Origin: Oxalobacteraceae bacterium
Lineage (GTDB): Bacteria; Pseudomonadota; Gammaproteobacteria; Burkholderiales; Burkholderiaceae_D
NCBI GenBank assembly: GCA_027484285.1
Contig: JAIXTG010000329.1
Location: 1 to 64,000, forward strand
DNA: 64,000 bases
Direction of reading: 5' to 3'
Below, piece by piece: positions 18,329-29,783 of the stretch (the first letter of the stretch is position 1; every line of letters begins with the position of its first letter). Below the pieces are notes generated by a model, which worked only from the letters and a program-made list of their open reading frames with translations, made no database searches and had not been told where the DNA came from. The translations under genes and the position numbers were made by a program.

Positions 18329-19762
18329 TTGAATACGCTCAACGTCGAGTACCGCAAGGTCGAGGCGCTGATTCCCTACGCCCGCAATCCGCGCACACAT
18401 TCCGATGCGCAGATCACCAAGATCGCCGCTAGCATCGTCGAATATGGCTGGACGAACCCGGTCCTGGTTGATGGCGACAACGGCATCATCGCGGGCCACG
18501 GTCGTTTGGCTGCCGCACGCAAGCTGGGGCTGGATCAGGTGCCGGTGATCGAACTGGCCCATCTCACCACCGCGCAAAAGCGCGCCTTGGTCATCGCCGA
18601 CAACCGGCTGGCGCTTGACGCTGGCTGGGATGAGGAGATGTTGGCGCTCGAACTGTCGGAGCTTTCCGAAGCGGGTTTCGAACTGGCGCTGACCGGCTTC
18701 GAGAACATCGAGATCGATGCGCTGCTGGCAGATGCCACGCCCACCGAAGCAGAACCTGCGGCGCAGGATGGCGTAGACGCCGATGAACCCGATACGACCG
18801 ATAACGTACCTGACACGCCAGTGGTGGCGGTGTCGCGCGAGGGAGATGTCTGGGCCATCGGCTCGCACCGGTTGATCTGTGGCGACGCCACCGACCCAGC
18901 CGTGGTCGCCACGCTGATGCAGGGTGACACCGCGCAGCTTTGCTTCACCTCGCCGCCGTATGGCAACCAGCGCGACTACACCTCCGGCGGCATTGCCGAT
19001 TGGGATGTCCTGATGCGAGGTGTGTTCGCACATCTGCCGATGGCTGGCGACGGACAGGTGCTGGTCAATCTTGGGCTGATCCACCGCGACAACGAAGTCA
19101 TCCCCTATTGGGACGGCTGGCTGTCCTGGATGCGTCAGCTAGGGTGGCGGCGCTTTGCGTGGTACGTCTGGGATCAGGGGCCAGGCATGCCCGGCGACTG
19201 GCAGGGCCGATTGGCTCCCAGCTTCGAGTTTGTTTTCCACTTCAATCGCAGCACCCGCAAACCCAACAAGATTGTTCCTTGCAAGCACGCGGGCCTGGAA
19301 TCGCACCTGCGCGCTGACGGGTCGTCCACAGCGATGCGTGGTAAGGATGGCGAGGTCGGCGGCTGGACGCACAAGGGTCAGCCGACGCAGGACACCCGTA
19401 TCCCCGATTCGGTGATTCGCGTGATGCGCCACAAGGGCAAGATTGGGCAGGACATTGATCACCCGGCCGTGTTCCCGGTCGCATTGCCTGAGTTTGCCAT
19501 TGAGGCTTACACCGATTCGGGTGACGTCGTGTTCGAGCCCTTCGGCGGCAGTGGTACGACGATGCTGGCCGCGCAACGCACTGGTCGTATCTGCCGCAGT
19601 GTGGAAATTGCGCCGGAGTACGTGGACGTGGCCATCAAGCGTTTTCAGCAAAACCACCCCGGCGTGCCGGTCACGCTCATTGCAGGCTGTGGAATCAAAT
19701 CGGGCCAGTCCTTCGACGACGTGGCCACAGAACGGCTGGCGACCACGGAGGTAGAACAATGA
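18329..19762 (+). CDS. ParB-N domain fused to site-specific DNA methyltransferase (TSPPY type)
   Basis: PYARNPRTHSDAQITKIAASI...IAGHGRLAAARKLG; CFTSPPYGNQRDY; VVFEPFGGSGTTMLAAQ. TTG start. Confidence 0.85.
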   Translation: MNTLNVEYRKVEALIPYARNPRTHSDAQITKIAASIVEYGWTNPVLVDGDNGIIAGHGRLAAARKLGLDQVPVIELAHLTTAQKRALVIADNRLALDAGWDEEMLALELSELSEAGFELALTGFENIEIDALLADATPTEAEPAAQDGVDADEPDTTDNVPDTPVVAVSREGDVWAIGSHRLICGDATDPAVVATLMQGDTAQLCFTSPPYGNQRDYTSGGIADWDVLMRGVFAHLPMAGDGQVLVNLGLIHRDNEVIPYWDGWLSWMRQLGWRRFAWYVWDQGPGMPGDWQGRLAPSFEFVFHFNRSTRKPNKIVPCKHAGLESHLRADGSSTAMRGKDGEVGGWTHKGQPTQDTRIPDSVIRVMRHKGKIGQDIDHPAVFPVALPEFAIEAYTDSGDVVFEPFGGSGTTMLAAQRTGRICRSVEIAPEYVDVAIKRFQQNHPGVPVTLIAGCGIKSGQSFDDVATERLATTEVEQ

Positions 19763-21000
19763 GCGCGTCCTGGTTGGCAGACAAGATTGAGCAGTGGCCT
19801 ACAGCCAAACTGCTGCCCTATGCACGCAATGCGCGGACACATTCGGATGATCAGGTGGCGCAGATCGCCGCATCGATTGCCGAGTTTGGCTTCACCAATC
19901 CGATCCTTGCAGGCAGTGACGGCATCATCGTCGCTGGGCATGGACGCTTGGCCGCTGCGCAGAAACTTGGGCTTGAGATCGTGCCCGTGGTCGTACTGGA
20001 TCACCTGAGCCCGACCCAGCGCCGCGCCTTGGTCATCGCAGACAACCGCATCGCGGAGAACGCGGGCTGGGACGATGCGATGCTCCGGATCGAACTGGAA
20101 GCCTTGCAACTCGAAGGTTTCGATCTGGACATCACCGGCTTCGACGCCGACGCGCTGGCCGAACTGATCGCGGGCGACGAGCCGGACAATGAGGGACAGA
20201 CCGATGAGGATGCGGTACCGGAGGTTGGCGAAATTCCAATATCGCGCCCGGGCGATGTCTGGATCATGGGCCAGCACCGACTGCTGTGCGGCGACTCGAC
20301 CGTGGCCGAGAGCTACGACCGACTGATGCAGGGCGACGTGGCAGACATGGTCTTCACCGACCCGCCGTACAACGTGAACTACGCCAACAGTGCCAAGGAC
20401 AAGATGCGCGGCAAGGATCGCTCGATCCTGAACGACAACCTGGGTGACGGTTTCTACGACTTCCTGCTGGCAGCATTGACGCCCACAGTGGCGAACTGCC
20501 GGGGCGGCATCTATGTGGCGATGTCATCCAGCGAGCTGGATGTGCTGCAGGCCGCCTTTCGCGCCGCCGGTGGAAAGTGGTCGACGTTCATCATCTGGGC
20601 CAAGAACACCTTCACGTTGGGCCGCGCCGACTACCAGCGCCAGTACGAACCGATCCTGTACGGATGGCCCGAGGGTGCGCAACGTCACTGGTGTGGTGAC
20701 CGCGATCAGGGGGATGTCTGGAACATCAAGAAGCCGCAGAAGAACGATCTGCATCCGACGATGAAGCCGGTGGAGCTGGTCGAGCGGGCGATCCGCAATT
20801 CGAGCCGCCCGGGTAACGTCGTCCTCGATCCGTTCGGTGGTTCTGGCACAACGCTGATTGCGGCCGAAAAATCAGGTCGCGTCGCGCGACTGATCGAACT
20901 CGATCCGAAGTACGTGGATGTGATCGTGCGCCGGTGGGAGGACTTCACCGGCAAGCAGGCCACCCGCGAGGCAGCAGACCAGGAAGTGTGCGCCAGTTGA
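19759..21000 (+). CDS. ParB-N domain fused to site-specific DNA methyltransferase (DPPY type, probable N6-adenine)
   Basis: PYARNARTHSDDQVAQIAASI; VFTDPPYNVNY; VVLDPFGGSGTTLIAAEK. Confidence 0.88.
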   Translation: MSASWLADKIEQWPTAKLLPYARNARTHSDDQVAQIAASIAEFGFTNPILAGSDGIIVAGHGRLAAAQKLGLEIVPVVVLDHLSPTQRRALVIADNRIAENAGWDDAMLRIELEALQLEGFDLDITGFDADALAELIAGDEPDNEGQTDEDAVPEVGEIPISRPGDVWIMGQHRLLCGDSTVAESYDRLMQGDVADMVFTDPPYNVNYANSAKDKMRGKDRSILNDNLGDGFYDFLLAALTPTVANCRGGIYVAMSSSELDVLQAAFRAAGGKWSTFIIWAKNTFTLGRADYQRQYEPILYGWPEGAQRHWCGDRDQGDVWNIKKPQKNDLHPTMKPVELVERAIRNSSRPGNVVLDPFGGSGTTLIAAEKSGRVARLIELDPKYVDVIVRRWEDFTGKQATREAADQEVCAS

Positions 21001-21052
21001 ATGGCTGGCCGGGCTGCCTGGCATCTTCTTCCTCGGCGATGCGCCGGAGGAT

Positions 21053-21070
21053 GGGTATCCGCAATCTGCG
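21053..21070 (+). repeat. Left copy of an imperfect inverted repeat bracketing the cargo segment
   Basis: GGGTATCCGCAATCTGCG; 16/18 identical to the reverse complement of 27195-27212. Confidence 0.5.
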
Positions 21071-21203
21071 GTTTATGCCTAAACTGCTTGCTGCGGTGCA
21101 CCAAGGTGGTTTCCATTCCTTGCTCACCAAAAAATAGGTGAGCGGCTCAGATCGACCCAGAGTGGCCTTTCGCCTTTGGTCAGTAGCGCGACTGAAAGCA
21201 GCC

Positions 21204-21222
21204 GCCCAACGCAGAGTTAGGC
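21204..21222. other. attC-core-like sequence
   Basis: GCCCAAC-GCAGA-GTTAGGC directly after the stop of the 392-aa gene. Confidence 0.3.
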
Positions 21223-21223
21223 A

Positions 21224-22402
21224 TCATTCGGTTGACGGCGTCAGCGCTCCGGCAAGCTCCTCGACGGCTGCGGTAGCTTGGCTGCACAACGCGGCGAATT
21301 GTTCTGAGTACGTAGACGGCTTCTCGTCCCGATTTAGGATCTTGTGATCAGCATCGACTCGGAGCGCAGATACCTTACGAAGGACCTCCGACAGACTGCC
21401 AGGTAGCTTGAACTGCTGCTCAAGCAACGCCAGCAGCTGGCTGCTGCTGAGGGGGCGCTTTGACTGATGATGCACAAAGTCGGATGCAGACAACCCCAAC
21501 CTATTTTGGAGAATGTCCTTCATGGTCGCCTGAGAGAGTGCGTCGGGGCCAATGATCTTGTAGAGCTCGCTAGCGCAGTCGCAGAAGGACTTGTACGTTT
21601 GCTCAACTGGCGCGCGAAGGTGAACGTTCTCGAGTCGAGTGAAAAGCGCGCCGGGCGACACGATCGAGTTCAGAGATCGCATTGCGGCGATCAAATCGGC
21701 GATGGGGTCAGGGTACTCGACCCAAGATCCATCGTAGGTTCTGCCGAGAAAGGCCTGGAAGTTGGGATCGCTGGACTCCAAGTCTGGCTTTACCAGTTCA
21801 TGGGAGTGCCAGTACCTTTGCTCCAACACTCCCATGTCAGCAAGATCCTTGCAGATCGCAGTGACTGCAATTCTTCCGTCTCGAAGTCGGCATTTGCCAT
21901 ACCTGACATACAGATAACGATCGTCAACATCTTCCCCACGTGCGTTGATCTCTCCGCCGGCGAGACTGTCACTAATGTCGTACAGCTCCGGATGATCAAA
22001 GTAGCGAGATAGAACCTCCTCGGAGAAGAAGATGAGTTCAATCTGCTGAGTACCGAGGTGCAGTCTTACAACGTACTCGGTTAGGTTTTGTGCCGGTAGT
22101 TCAGAAGCGTAGAAGGCCCGACGCAGCGCGCCCCTGGAGGGGAAGAAGATGTGGGTCGTGAATGGCCTCTGGGTAAAGCCACCACTAGGTTTGGCGGGGT
22201 CGAAGCTCAGCGCGACCAGCTTTACGTCACGATTTAGGGTGCCATAGCCCAGATGCGCAAGCTCCTCAACCGCTGCCAGTGCTTGCTCATGTGACACCGA
22301 GAGCTTCTCAGCAATGGTGCTCGCGCTGGCGCCGCCGTGGTTGGCGAACCATTCGGCGAGCCCTTCATCAAGAACAAGTGTTTGGAAGTCAGTGAGGGAC
22401 AT
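21224..22402 (-). CDS. Hypothetical protein with N-terminal winged-HTH-like segment (392 aa), cargo gene
   Basis: Single long ORF: GGASASTIAEKLSVSHEQALAAVEELAHLGYG; opposite strand to phage operons. Confidence 0.7.
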   Translation of the reverse strand: MSLTDFQTLVLDEGLAEWFANHGGASASTIAEKLSVSHEQALAAVEELAHLGYGTLNRDVKLVALSFDPAKPSGGFTQRPFTTHIFFPSRGALRRAFYASELPAQNLTEYVVRLHLGTQQIELIFFSEEVLSRYFDHPELYDISDSLAGGEINARGEDVDDRYLYVRYGKCRLRDGRIAVTAICKDLADMGVLEQRYWHSHELVKPDLESSDPNFQAFLGRTYDGSWVEYPDPIADLIAAMRSLNSIVSPGALFTRLENVHLRAPVEQTYKSFCDCASELYKIIGPDALSQATMKDILQNRLGLSASDFVHHQSKRPLSSSQLLALLEQQFKLPGSLSEVLRKVSALRVDADHKILNRDEKPSTYSEQFAALCSQATAAVEELAGALTPSTE

Positions 22403-22568
22403 GCGGAATTGTGGTCTAGTACGTTTAATGAGCTAGGACGATCACTCACGATCACCATAGCACCTGACCACTTAGCGGTCGCTGACCAGCGTCCACTCCT
22501 GGCCGATAGCAGACGTCTATATTTGGCATAGATAGCACAACTTATTTCCCTCACAGGCACCCGCGACC

Positions 22569-22618
22569 ATGTCACAAAAATGACATCAACGAGTCATCAG
22601 GGTGTCATATCACGACAT
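22569..22618 (+). promoter_or_regulatory. Candidate Pho-box array upstream of the ptx operon
   Basis: ATGTCAC(22569) AAAA ATGACAT(22580) CAAC GAGTCAT(22591) CAGG GTGTCAT(22602) ATC ACGACAT(22612), compared with the CTGTCAT half-site. Confidence 0.55.
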
Positions 22619-22637
22619 TACCATCGCTGCAATTCAG

Positions 22638-22671
22638 ATTCGTAATCAGGTCATCATTTTTGATTACGAAT
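22638..22671 (+). promoter_or_regulatory. Perfect inverted repeat upstream of ptxA
   Basis: ATTCGTAATCA (22638-22648) - 12 bp - TGATTACGAAT (22661-22671). Confidence 0.6.
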
Positions 22672-22691
22672 TCAAATCTGCCGGAGGTGTC

Positions 22692-24373
<1,682 letters not shown>

Positions 24374-25183
24374 GTGAGCGACAGCATGCAAGCTGATTTT
24401 GGTTTGATTCTGGCCGAGCGCCAGCGCGTATGGAACCGCACGATACTGCAGTTTGCCGTTGTGCTGGCGATTGTGATCGGTTGCTGGTATTACGTCGGCC
24501 TATTTGATGCCGAGCGATTGAAGGATGGCATGCCAAGCCTGGTAAAAATTGCCGGCGAGATGTTCCCACCGAACTTCTCGCAGGCTGGCACCTGGGTCAA
24601 ACCGGTACTGGATACCTTGGCCATGAGTATCGCCGGCACGGCAATCGCGGTATTGCTATCCATTCCCTTAGGAGTGCTCGCCGCGCGGAATACTAGCCCT
24701 CATCCACTCGTGTATCAAGCCACACGCGGCCTGTTAAACGCTTTGCGATCGATACCCGAACTGATCATGGGCATCCTGTTCGTGGCAGCCGTTGGCTTCG
24801 GCGCATTGCCGGGTGTTTTAGCCCTAGGCTTACATTCGGTTGGCATGATCGCCAAATTTTTTTCGGAATCGATCGAACATGCCGATCCGGCACCGGTAGA
24901 AGCCGCGCATGCAGCGGGCTGCACGCCATTGCAGGTGATTTTTCATGGGATCTTTCCCCAAGTGCTTCCGCAAATGGCCGATACCGCGATCTATCGATGG
25001 GAATACAACTTCCGTGCTTCGACCGTGATGGGCATGGTCGGCGCCGGTGGAATCGGGTTCGAGCTGATGGGCTCTCTGCGCATCATGCAATACCAGGATG
25101 TCTCGGCTATTTTGCTGGTTATTTTAGGCATGGTTACCCTCGTCGACGCCTTCAGCTCCTTCCTGCGTCGCAAGTTCAAATAA
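24374..25183 (+). CDS. ptxC: Phosphite/phosphonate ABC transporter permease (PhnE family)
   Basis: ESIEHADPAPVEAAHAAGCTPLQVIFHGIFPQVLPQMADTAIYRWEYNFRASTVMGMVGAGGIGFEL. Confidence 0.92.
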   Translation: MSDSMQADFGLILAERQRVWNRTILQFAVVLAIVIGCWYYVGLFDAERLKDGMPSLVKIAGEMFPPNFSQAGTWVKPVLDTLAMSIAGTAIAVLLSIPLGVLAARNTSPHPLVYQATRGLLNALRSIPELIMGILFVAAVGFGALPGVLALGLHSVGMIAKFFSESIEHADPAPVEAAHAAGCTPLQVIFHGIFPQVLPQMADTAIYRWEYNFRASTVMGMVGAGGIGFELMGSLRIMQYQDVSAILLVILGMVTLVDAFSSFLRRKFK

Positions 25184-27099
<1,916 letters not shown>

Positions 27100-27194
27100 C
27101 AAAACGAATGTCTGCTTCTGGCCGAACGCAGTCATTTGGAGCAGGCAATACTACTAGGCCGTTTCGATACAGCATTGCAAAAGCACGAATCAAT

Positions 27195-27212
27195 CGCAGA
27201 TTACGGATAACC
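27195..27212 (-). repeat. Right copy of an imperfect inverted repeat bracketing the cargo segment
   Basis: Reverse complement GGTTATCCGTAATCTGCG, 16/18 identical to 21053-21070. Confidence 0.5.
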
Positions 27213-27223
27213 GCGCTGAGATC

Positions 27224-27337
27224 TCAGGGCAGTGCAATGCACATTACCAGCACAGCCTGCTCGATGGAGATGTCTGGACGCCGGTTGGCAGTCAGCCAAC
27301 GCAGTGCCTGCTCCCGTTCGGTGGCGGGCGTTTTCAT
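27224..27337 (-). CDS. Small phage hypothetical protein (37 aa)
   Basis: MKTPATEREQALRWLTANRRPDISIEQAVLVMCIALP; start overlaps preceding stop (ATGA-type). Confidence 0.5.
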   Translation of the reverse strand: MKTPATEREQALRWLTANRRPDISIEQAVLVMCIALP

Positions 27338-27699
27338 CAGGCAGCCAGCTCTTCGCAGATTTCGCAGTGGATCACAAAGCCTGTCAGGTAAGGCAGGCCG
27401 CGCGGGATGCCGTACTGCTTGCTGGTCTGGCGGCCAATCGTCCAGCCCATCCAACGTTGGGTGGCGGCCTTGATCGCATCCTGCAAGGCTTGGCCTTGGT
27501 ACAAGCCGTTCTGGACGTCGTCGGCAAAGTGGCGTCCGTGGCGGCTGTCGAGGAAGGTCCGCACCGATTCGAGGGGCTGGTACGTGGCGTCCGAAATGGT
27601 GTTCATGGCCAGGGGCCATGCGGCGCTGGCGTGTTCGTTCATCGTGCCCCAAAAACCCCAGGCTTCGTTCTGGGTGGTGGGGATCTGGTTGGTGGTCAT
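27337..27699 (-). CDS. Phage hypothetical protein
   Basis: MTTNQIPTTQNEAWGFWGTMNEHASAAWPLAMNTISDAT..., preceded by dispersed element copy B. Confidence 0.7.
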   Translation of the reverse strand: MTTNQIPTTQNEAWGFWGTMNEHASAAWPLAMNTISDATYQPLESVRTFLDSRHGRHFADDVQNGLYQGQALQDAIKAATQRWMGWTIGRQTSKQYGIPRGLPYLTGFVIHCEICEELAA

Positions 27700-27724
27700 G
27701 GTGTCTTCTCCGGGTTGATCGTTG

Positions 27725-27766
27725 CGACACCTGTAGTAACGCGCTGTTCGATTGAGAAGCCAAGCT
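27725..27766 (-). repeat. Dispersed bipartite element, copy B
   Basis: AACGCGCTGTT-CGATTGA-GAAGCCAAGC. Confidence 0.75.
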
Positions 27767-27796
27767 GTTCCTGGCCTCTTTCTCGATCAATTTCGC

Positions 27797-28156
27797 TTAC
27801 CCGAGACGGGCTACGTATCGGGCGTAATCACCGCCCTCGGGATTGACGTAGAGGTAAGGGCGTCCGGGAGCAGTGACCTCGACGCAGAGGTAGCCGTCGC
27901 CAGTGCCGCCACCCTTGCCACGCAGCCAGTCGCGTGACACCAGCAGGCTGCGCCCAAAGGCGTCGAATTCGGCAGGGGTGAGCTCCTTGGTCTCGGTGAC
28001 GTAGACATTGTGCTGGTCGCTCCCGCCCGGTTCGCCGAGGTCGGCAGGTTTGCGTGCAAACGGTAGGCGGATGCTCAACTCTTCGACCTGGAGGCTTTGG
28101 CCTGCGAACTGCAGAGTGCGTGGGGTGCGTTCGATGGTGATGGTCATGGTGCTCAT
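27797..28156 (-). CDS. Phage hypothetical protein
   Basis: MSTMTITIERTPRTLQFAGQSLQVEELSIRLPFARKPADLG..., preceded by copy C. Confidence 0.65.
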   Translation of the reverse strand: MSTMTITIERTPRTLQFAGQSLQVEELSIRLPFARKPADLGEPGGSDQHNVYVTETKELTPAEFDAFGRSLLVSRDWLRGKGGGTGDGYLCVEVTAPGRPYLYVNPEGGDYARYVARLG

Positions 28157-28187
28157 GGCGGTTTTCCTGGTTTGGCGTCGTCAATCA

Positions 28188-28229
28188 CGACATCTGTATG
28201 AACGCGCTGGTGGGGAGAGAAGCCAAGCT
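28188..28229 (-). repeat. Dispersed bipartite element, copy C
   Basis: GAACGCGCTGGT-GGGGAGA-GAAGCCAAGC. Confidence 0.75.
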
Positions 28230-28285
28230 ATTCATGGCTCCTCTCGCCATCTTTTTGGCTTCGCCGAAACTCGCTGTGCTCGTTT

Positions 28286-28849
28286 TCAGGCGATGCGGTA
28301 GATCCGCTCGCCACCCTTCGGCTTGTCCGAGACGATGTTCAGGCCGAGCTTTTTCTTGAAGGCTCCGGCGAAGGTGCCGCGCACCGTGTGCGCCTGCCAA
28401 CCGGTGGCGGTGCAGATCTGGCCGATGGTTGCGCCCTCGGGGCGTTGCAGCATCCGGATCACTTCGGCCTGCTTGCTGTTCTCGCGGGTGCGCGGCTTGA
28501 CCCACGTTGCTTCTGCGGCGGTTACGGCGGCTTCCAGTTCGGGATCGCTCGCGGCCGCAGGCGCGCCTTCAGCGTTGGCGATGATCCGGTCGAGATTGGC
28601 TTCGAACTGACCGATGCCCTTCCTGTTCACGTCGGGACGCGGAATGCCCAGGGCGTCGTAGCCCTCCGCAGCGACAAACCAGTCGGTGCCGTCGGTGGTG
28701 ATCAGTGCGCGGTTGAAAAGTCCGTCGAGCACCTTCTTGCGTGCGCCGCCTTTGATGTTGTCGGGGAACCAGTCGATCTTGCCGCTGGTGTGTTCAACCG
28801 CGTGGGCCAGGATCGCGTGCTGGGCAGGGGTCAGTTGAGTGGTGGTCAT
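28286..28849 (-). CDS. DUF3489 domain protein
   Basis: SKQAEVIRMLQRPEGATIGQICTATGWQAHTVRGTFAGAFKKKLGLNIVSDKPKGGERIYRIA. Confidence 0.85.
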   Translation of the reverse strand: MTTTQLTPAQHAILAHAVEHTSGKIDWFPDNIKGGARKKVLDGLFNRALITTDGTDWFVAAEGYDALGIPRPDVNRKGIGQFEANLDRIIANAEGAPAAASDPELEAAVTAAEATWVKPRTRENSKQAEVIRMLQRPEGATIGQICTATGWQAHTVRGTFAGAFKKKLGLNIVSDKPKGGERIYRIA

Positions 28850-28876
28850 TTGCTGCTCCTTCGGGGTCGTTGATCG

Positions 28877-28917
28877 AGTGACGTGATGAACGCGCTGTTC
28901 GGGAGTGAAGCCAAGCG
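28877..28917 (-). repeat. Dispersed bipartite element, copy D
   Basis: GAACGCGCTGTT-CGGGAGT-GAAGCCAAGC. Confidence 0.75.
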
Positions 28918-28939
28918 CTTCCTGCTTGGCTCCCGGCGT

Positions 28940-29116
28940 TCAATCGAGGAGGTAGAGGTCAGCTTCCGGAACAAGCTCCGTGTACCCGGCCCTGTGCAGG
29001 ACGACGACCTTGCCGTCCCGCCGGCCTTGCACCAGGCCAACCCTGCGTTGGCCCTTGGCGTTGTAGTAGGCGACCTGGTCGCCTTTCTTGGCGGGTTGGT
29101 TGATGGTCTTGTTCAT
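28940..29116 (-). CDS. Small phage protein (58 aa)
   Basis: MNKTINQPAKKGDQVAYYNAKGQRRVGLVQGRRDGKVVVLHRAGYTELVPEADLYLLD; absent from the supplied ORF track, preceded by copy E. Confidence 0.6.
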   Translation of the reverse strand: MNKTINQPAKKGDQVAYYNAKGQRRVGLVQGRRDGKVVVLHRAGYTELVPEADLYLLD

Positions 29117-29141
29117 CGCGTTCTCCTTTGGTTGATCGTGC

Positions 29142-29183
29142 TGACATCCGTATGAACGCGCTGTTCCCGATGGAAGCCAAGCT
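29142..29183 (-). repeat. Dispersed bipartite element, copy E
   Basis: GAACGCGCTGTT-CCCGATG-GAAGCCAAGC. Confidence 0.75.
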
Positions 29184-29234
29184 CAATCCGCAGGAATGAC
29201 GAACAAATGATTGAAGGTGCCCCGAAGGGGAAAC

Positions 29235-29783
29235 ATGGGTATTTCGATTCGTGCCTACGCACGCCACCGAGGGGTGTCCGATGCAGCGGTGCGCAAGGCC
29301 ATCGCGGCTGGGCGGATCACGCCGGAGGCAGACGGAACGATTGATGCCGAGCGCGTCGACCGCGAGTGGGCGCGCAACTCCGATGCGCCGCGCAATGGCA
29401 CGGCCGCCCGCGCGGTTAAGGTCGCCGTCCAGGAATCCAGCGGGGCCGAAAGAGACGGGCAAGCAGCCTCATTGGCAACATCCGCAGCAGGTGGCACGTC
29501 CTTGTTGCAAGCGCGCACGGTCAACGAAGTGGTCAAGGCGCAAACCAACAAGGTGCGTCTGGCCCGCCTCAAGGGCGAACTGGTGGATCGGCCACAGGCC
29601 ATCGCCCACGTTTTCAAGCTGGCACGCTCCGAACGCGATGCGTGGCTCAACTGGCCTGCGCGCATCTCGGCACAGATGGCAGCCAAGCTCGGCGTCGATC
29701 CGCACACGATGCACATCGCCCTGGAGGCGGCGGTGCGTGAGCACCTGCAGGAACTGGGCGAGATGCGCCCAAGGGTGGATTGA
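29235..29783 (+). CDS. Terminase small subunit-like protein
   Basis: Position directly before gpA-type TerL; HTH-like N-terminus. Confidence 0.7.
   Translation: MGISIRAYARHRGVSDAAVRKAIAAGRITPEADGTIDAERVDREWARNSDAPRNGTAARAVKVAVQESSGAERDGQAASLATSAAGGTSLLQARTVNEVVKAQTNKVRLARLKGELVDRPQAIAHVFKLARSERDAWLNWPARISAQMAAKLGVDPHTMHIALEAAVREHLQELGEMRPRVD

Noticed and set aside
17417-19084. 555-aa minus-strand ORF
   Set aside because: Antisense to RuvC-region and ParB-methyltransferase genes; composition of a shadow ORF.
27725-29183. Conserved short peptide (SLASLxxSAFI) encoded by the dispersed repeats
   Set aside because: A shared reading frame exists in all five copies, but starts and stops are inconsistent and substitutions are not concentrated at third positions; a DNA/RNA element is more likely.
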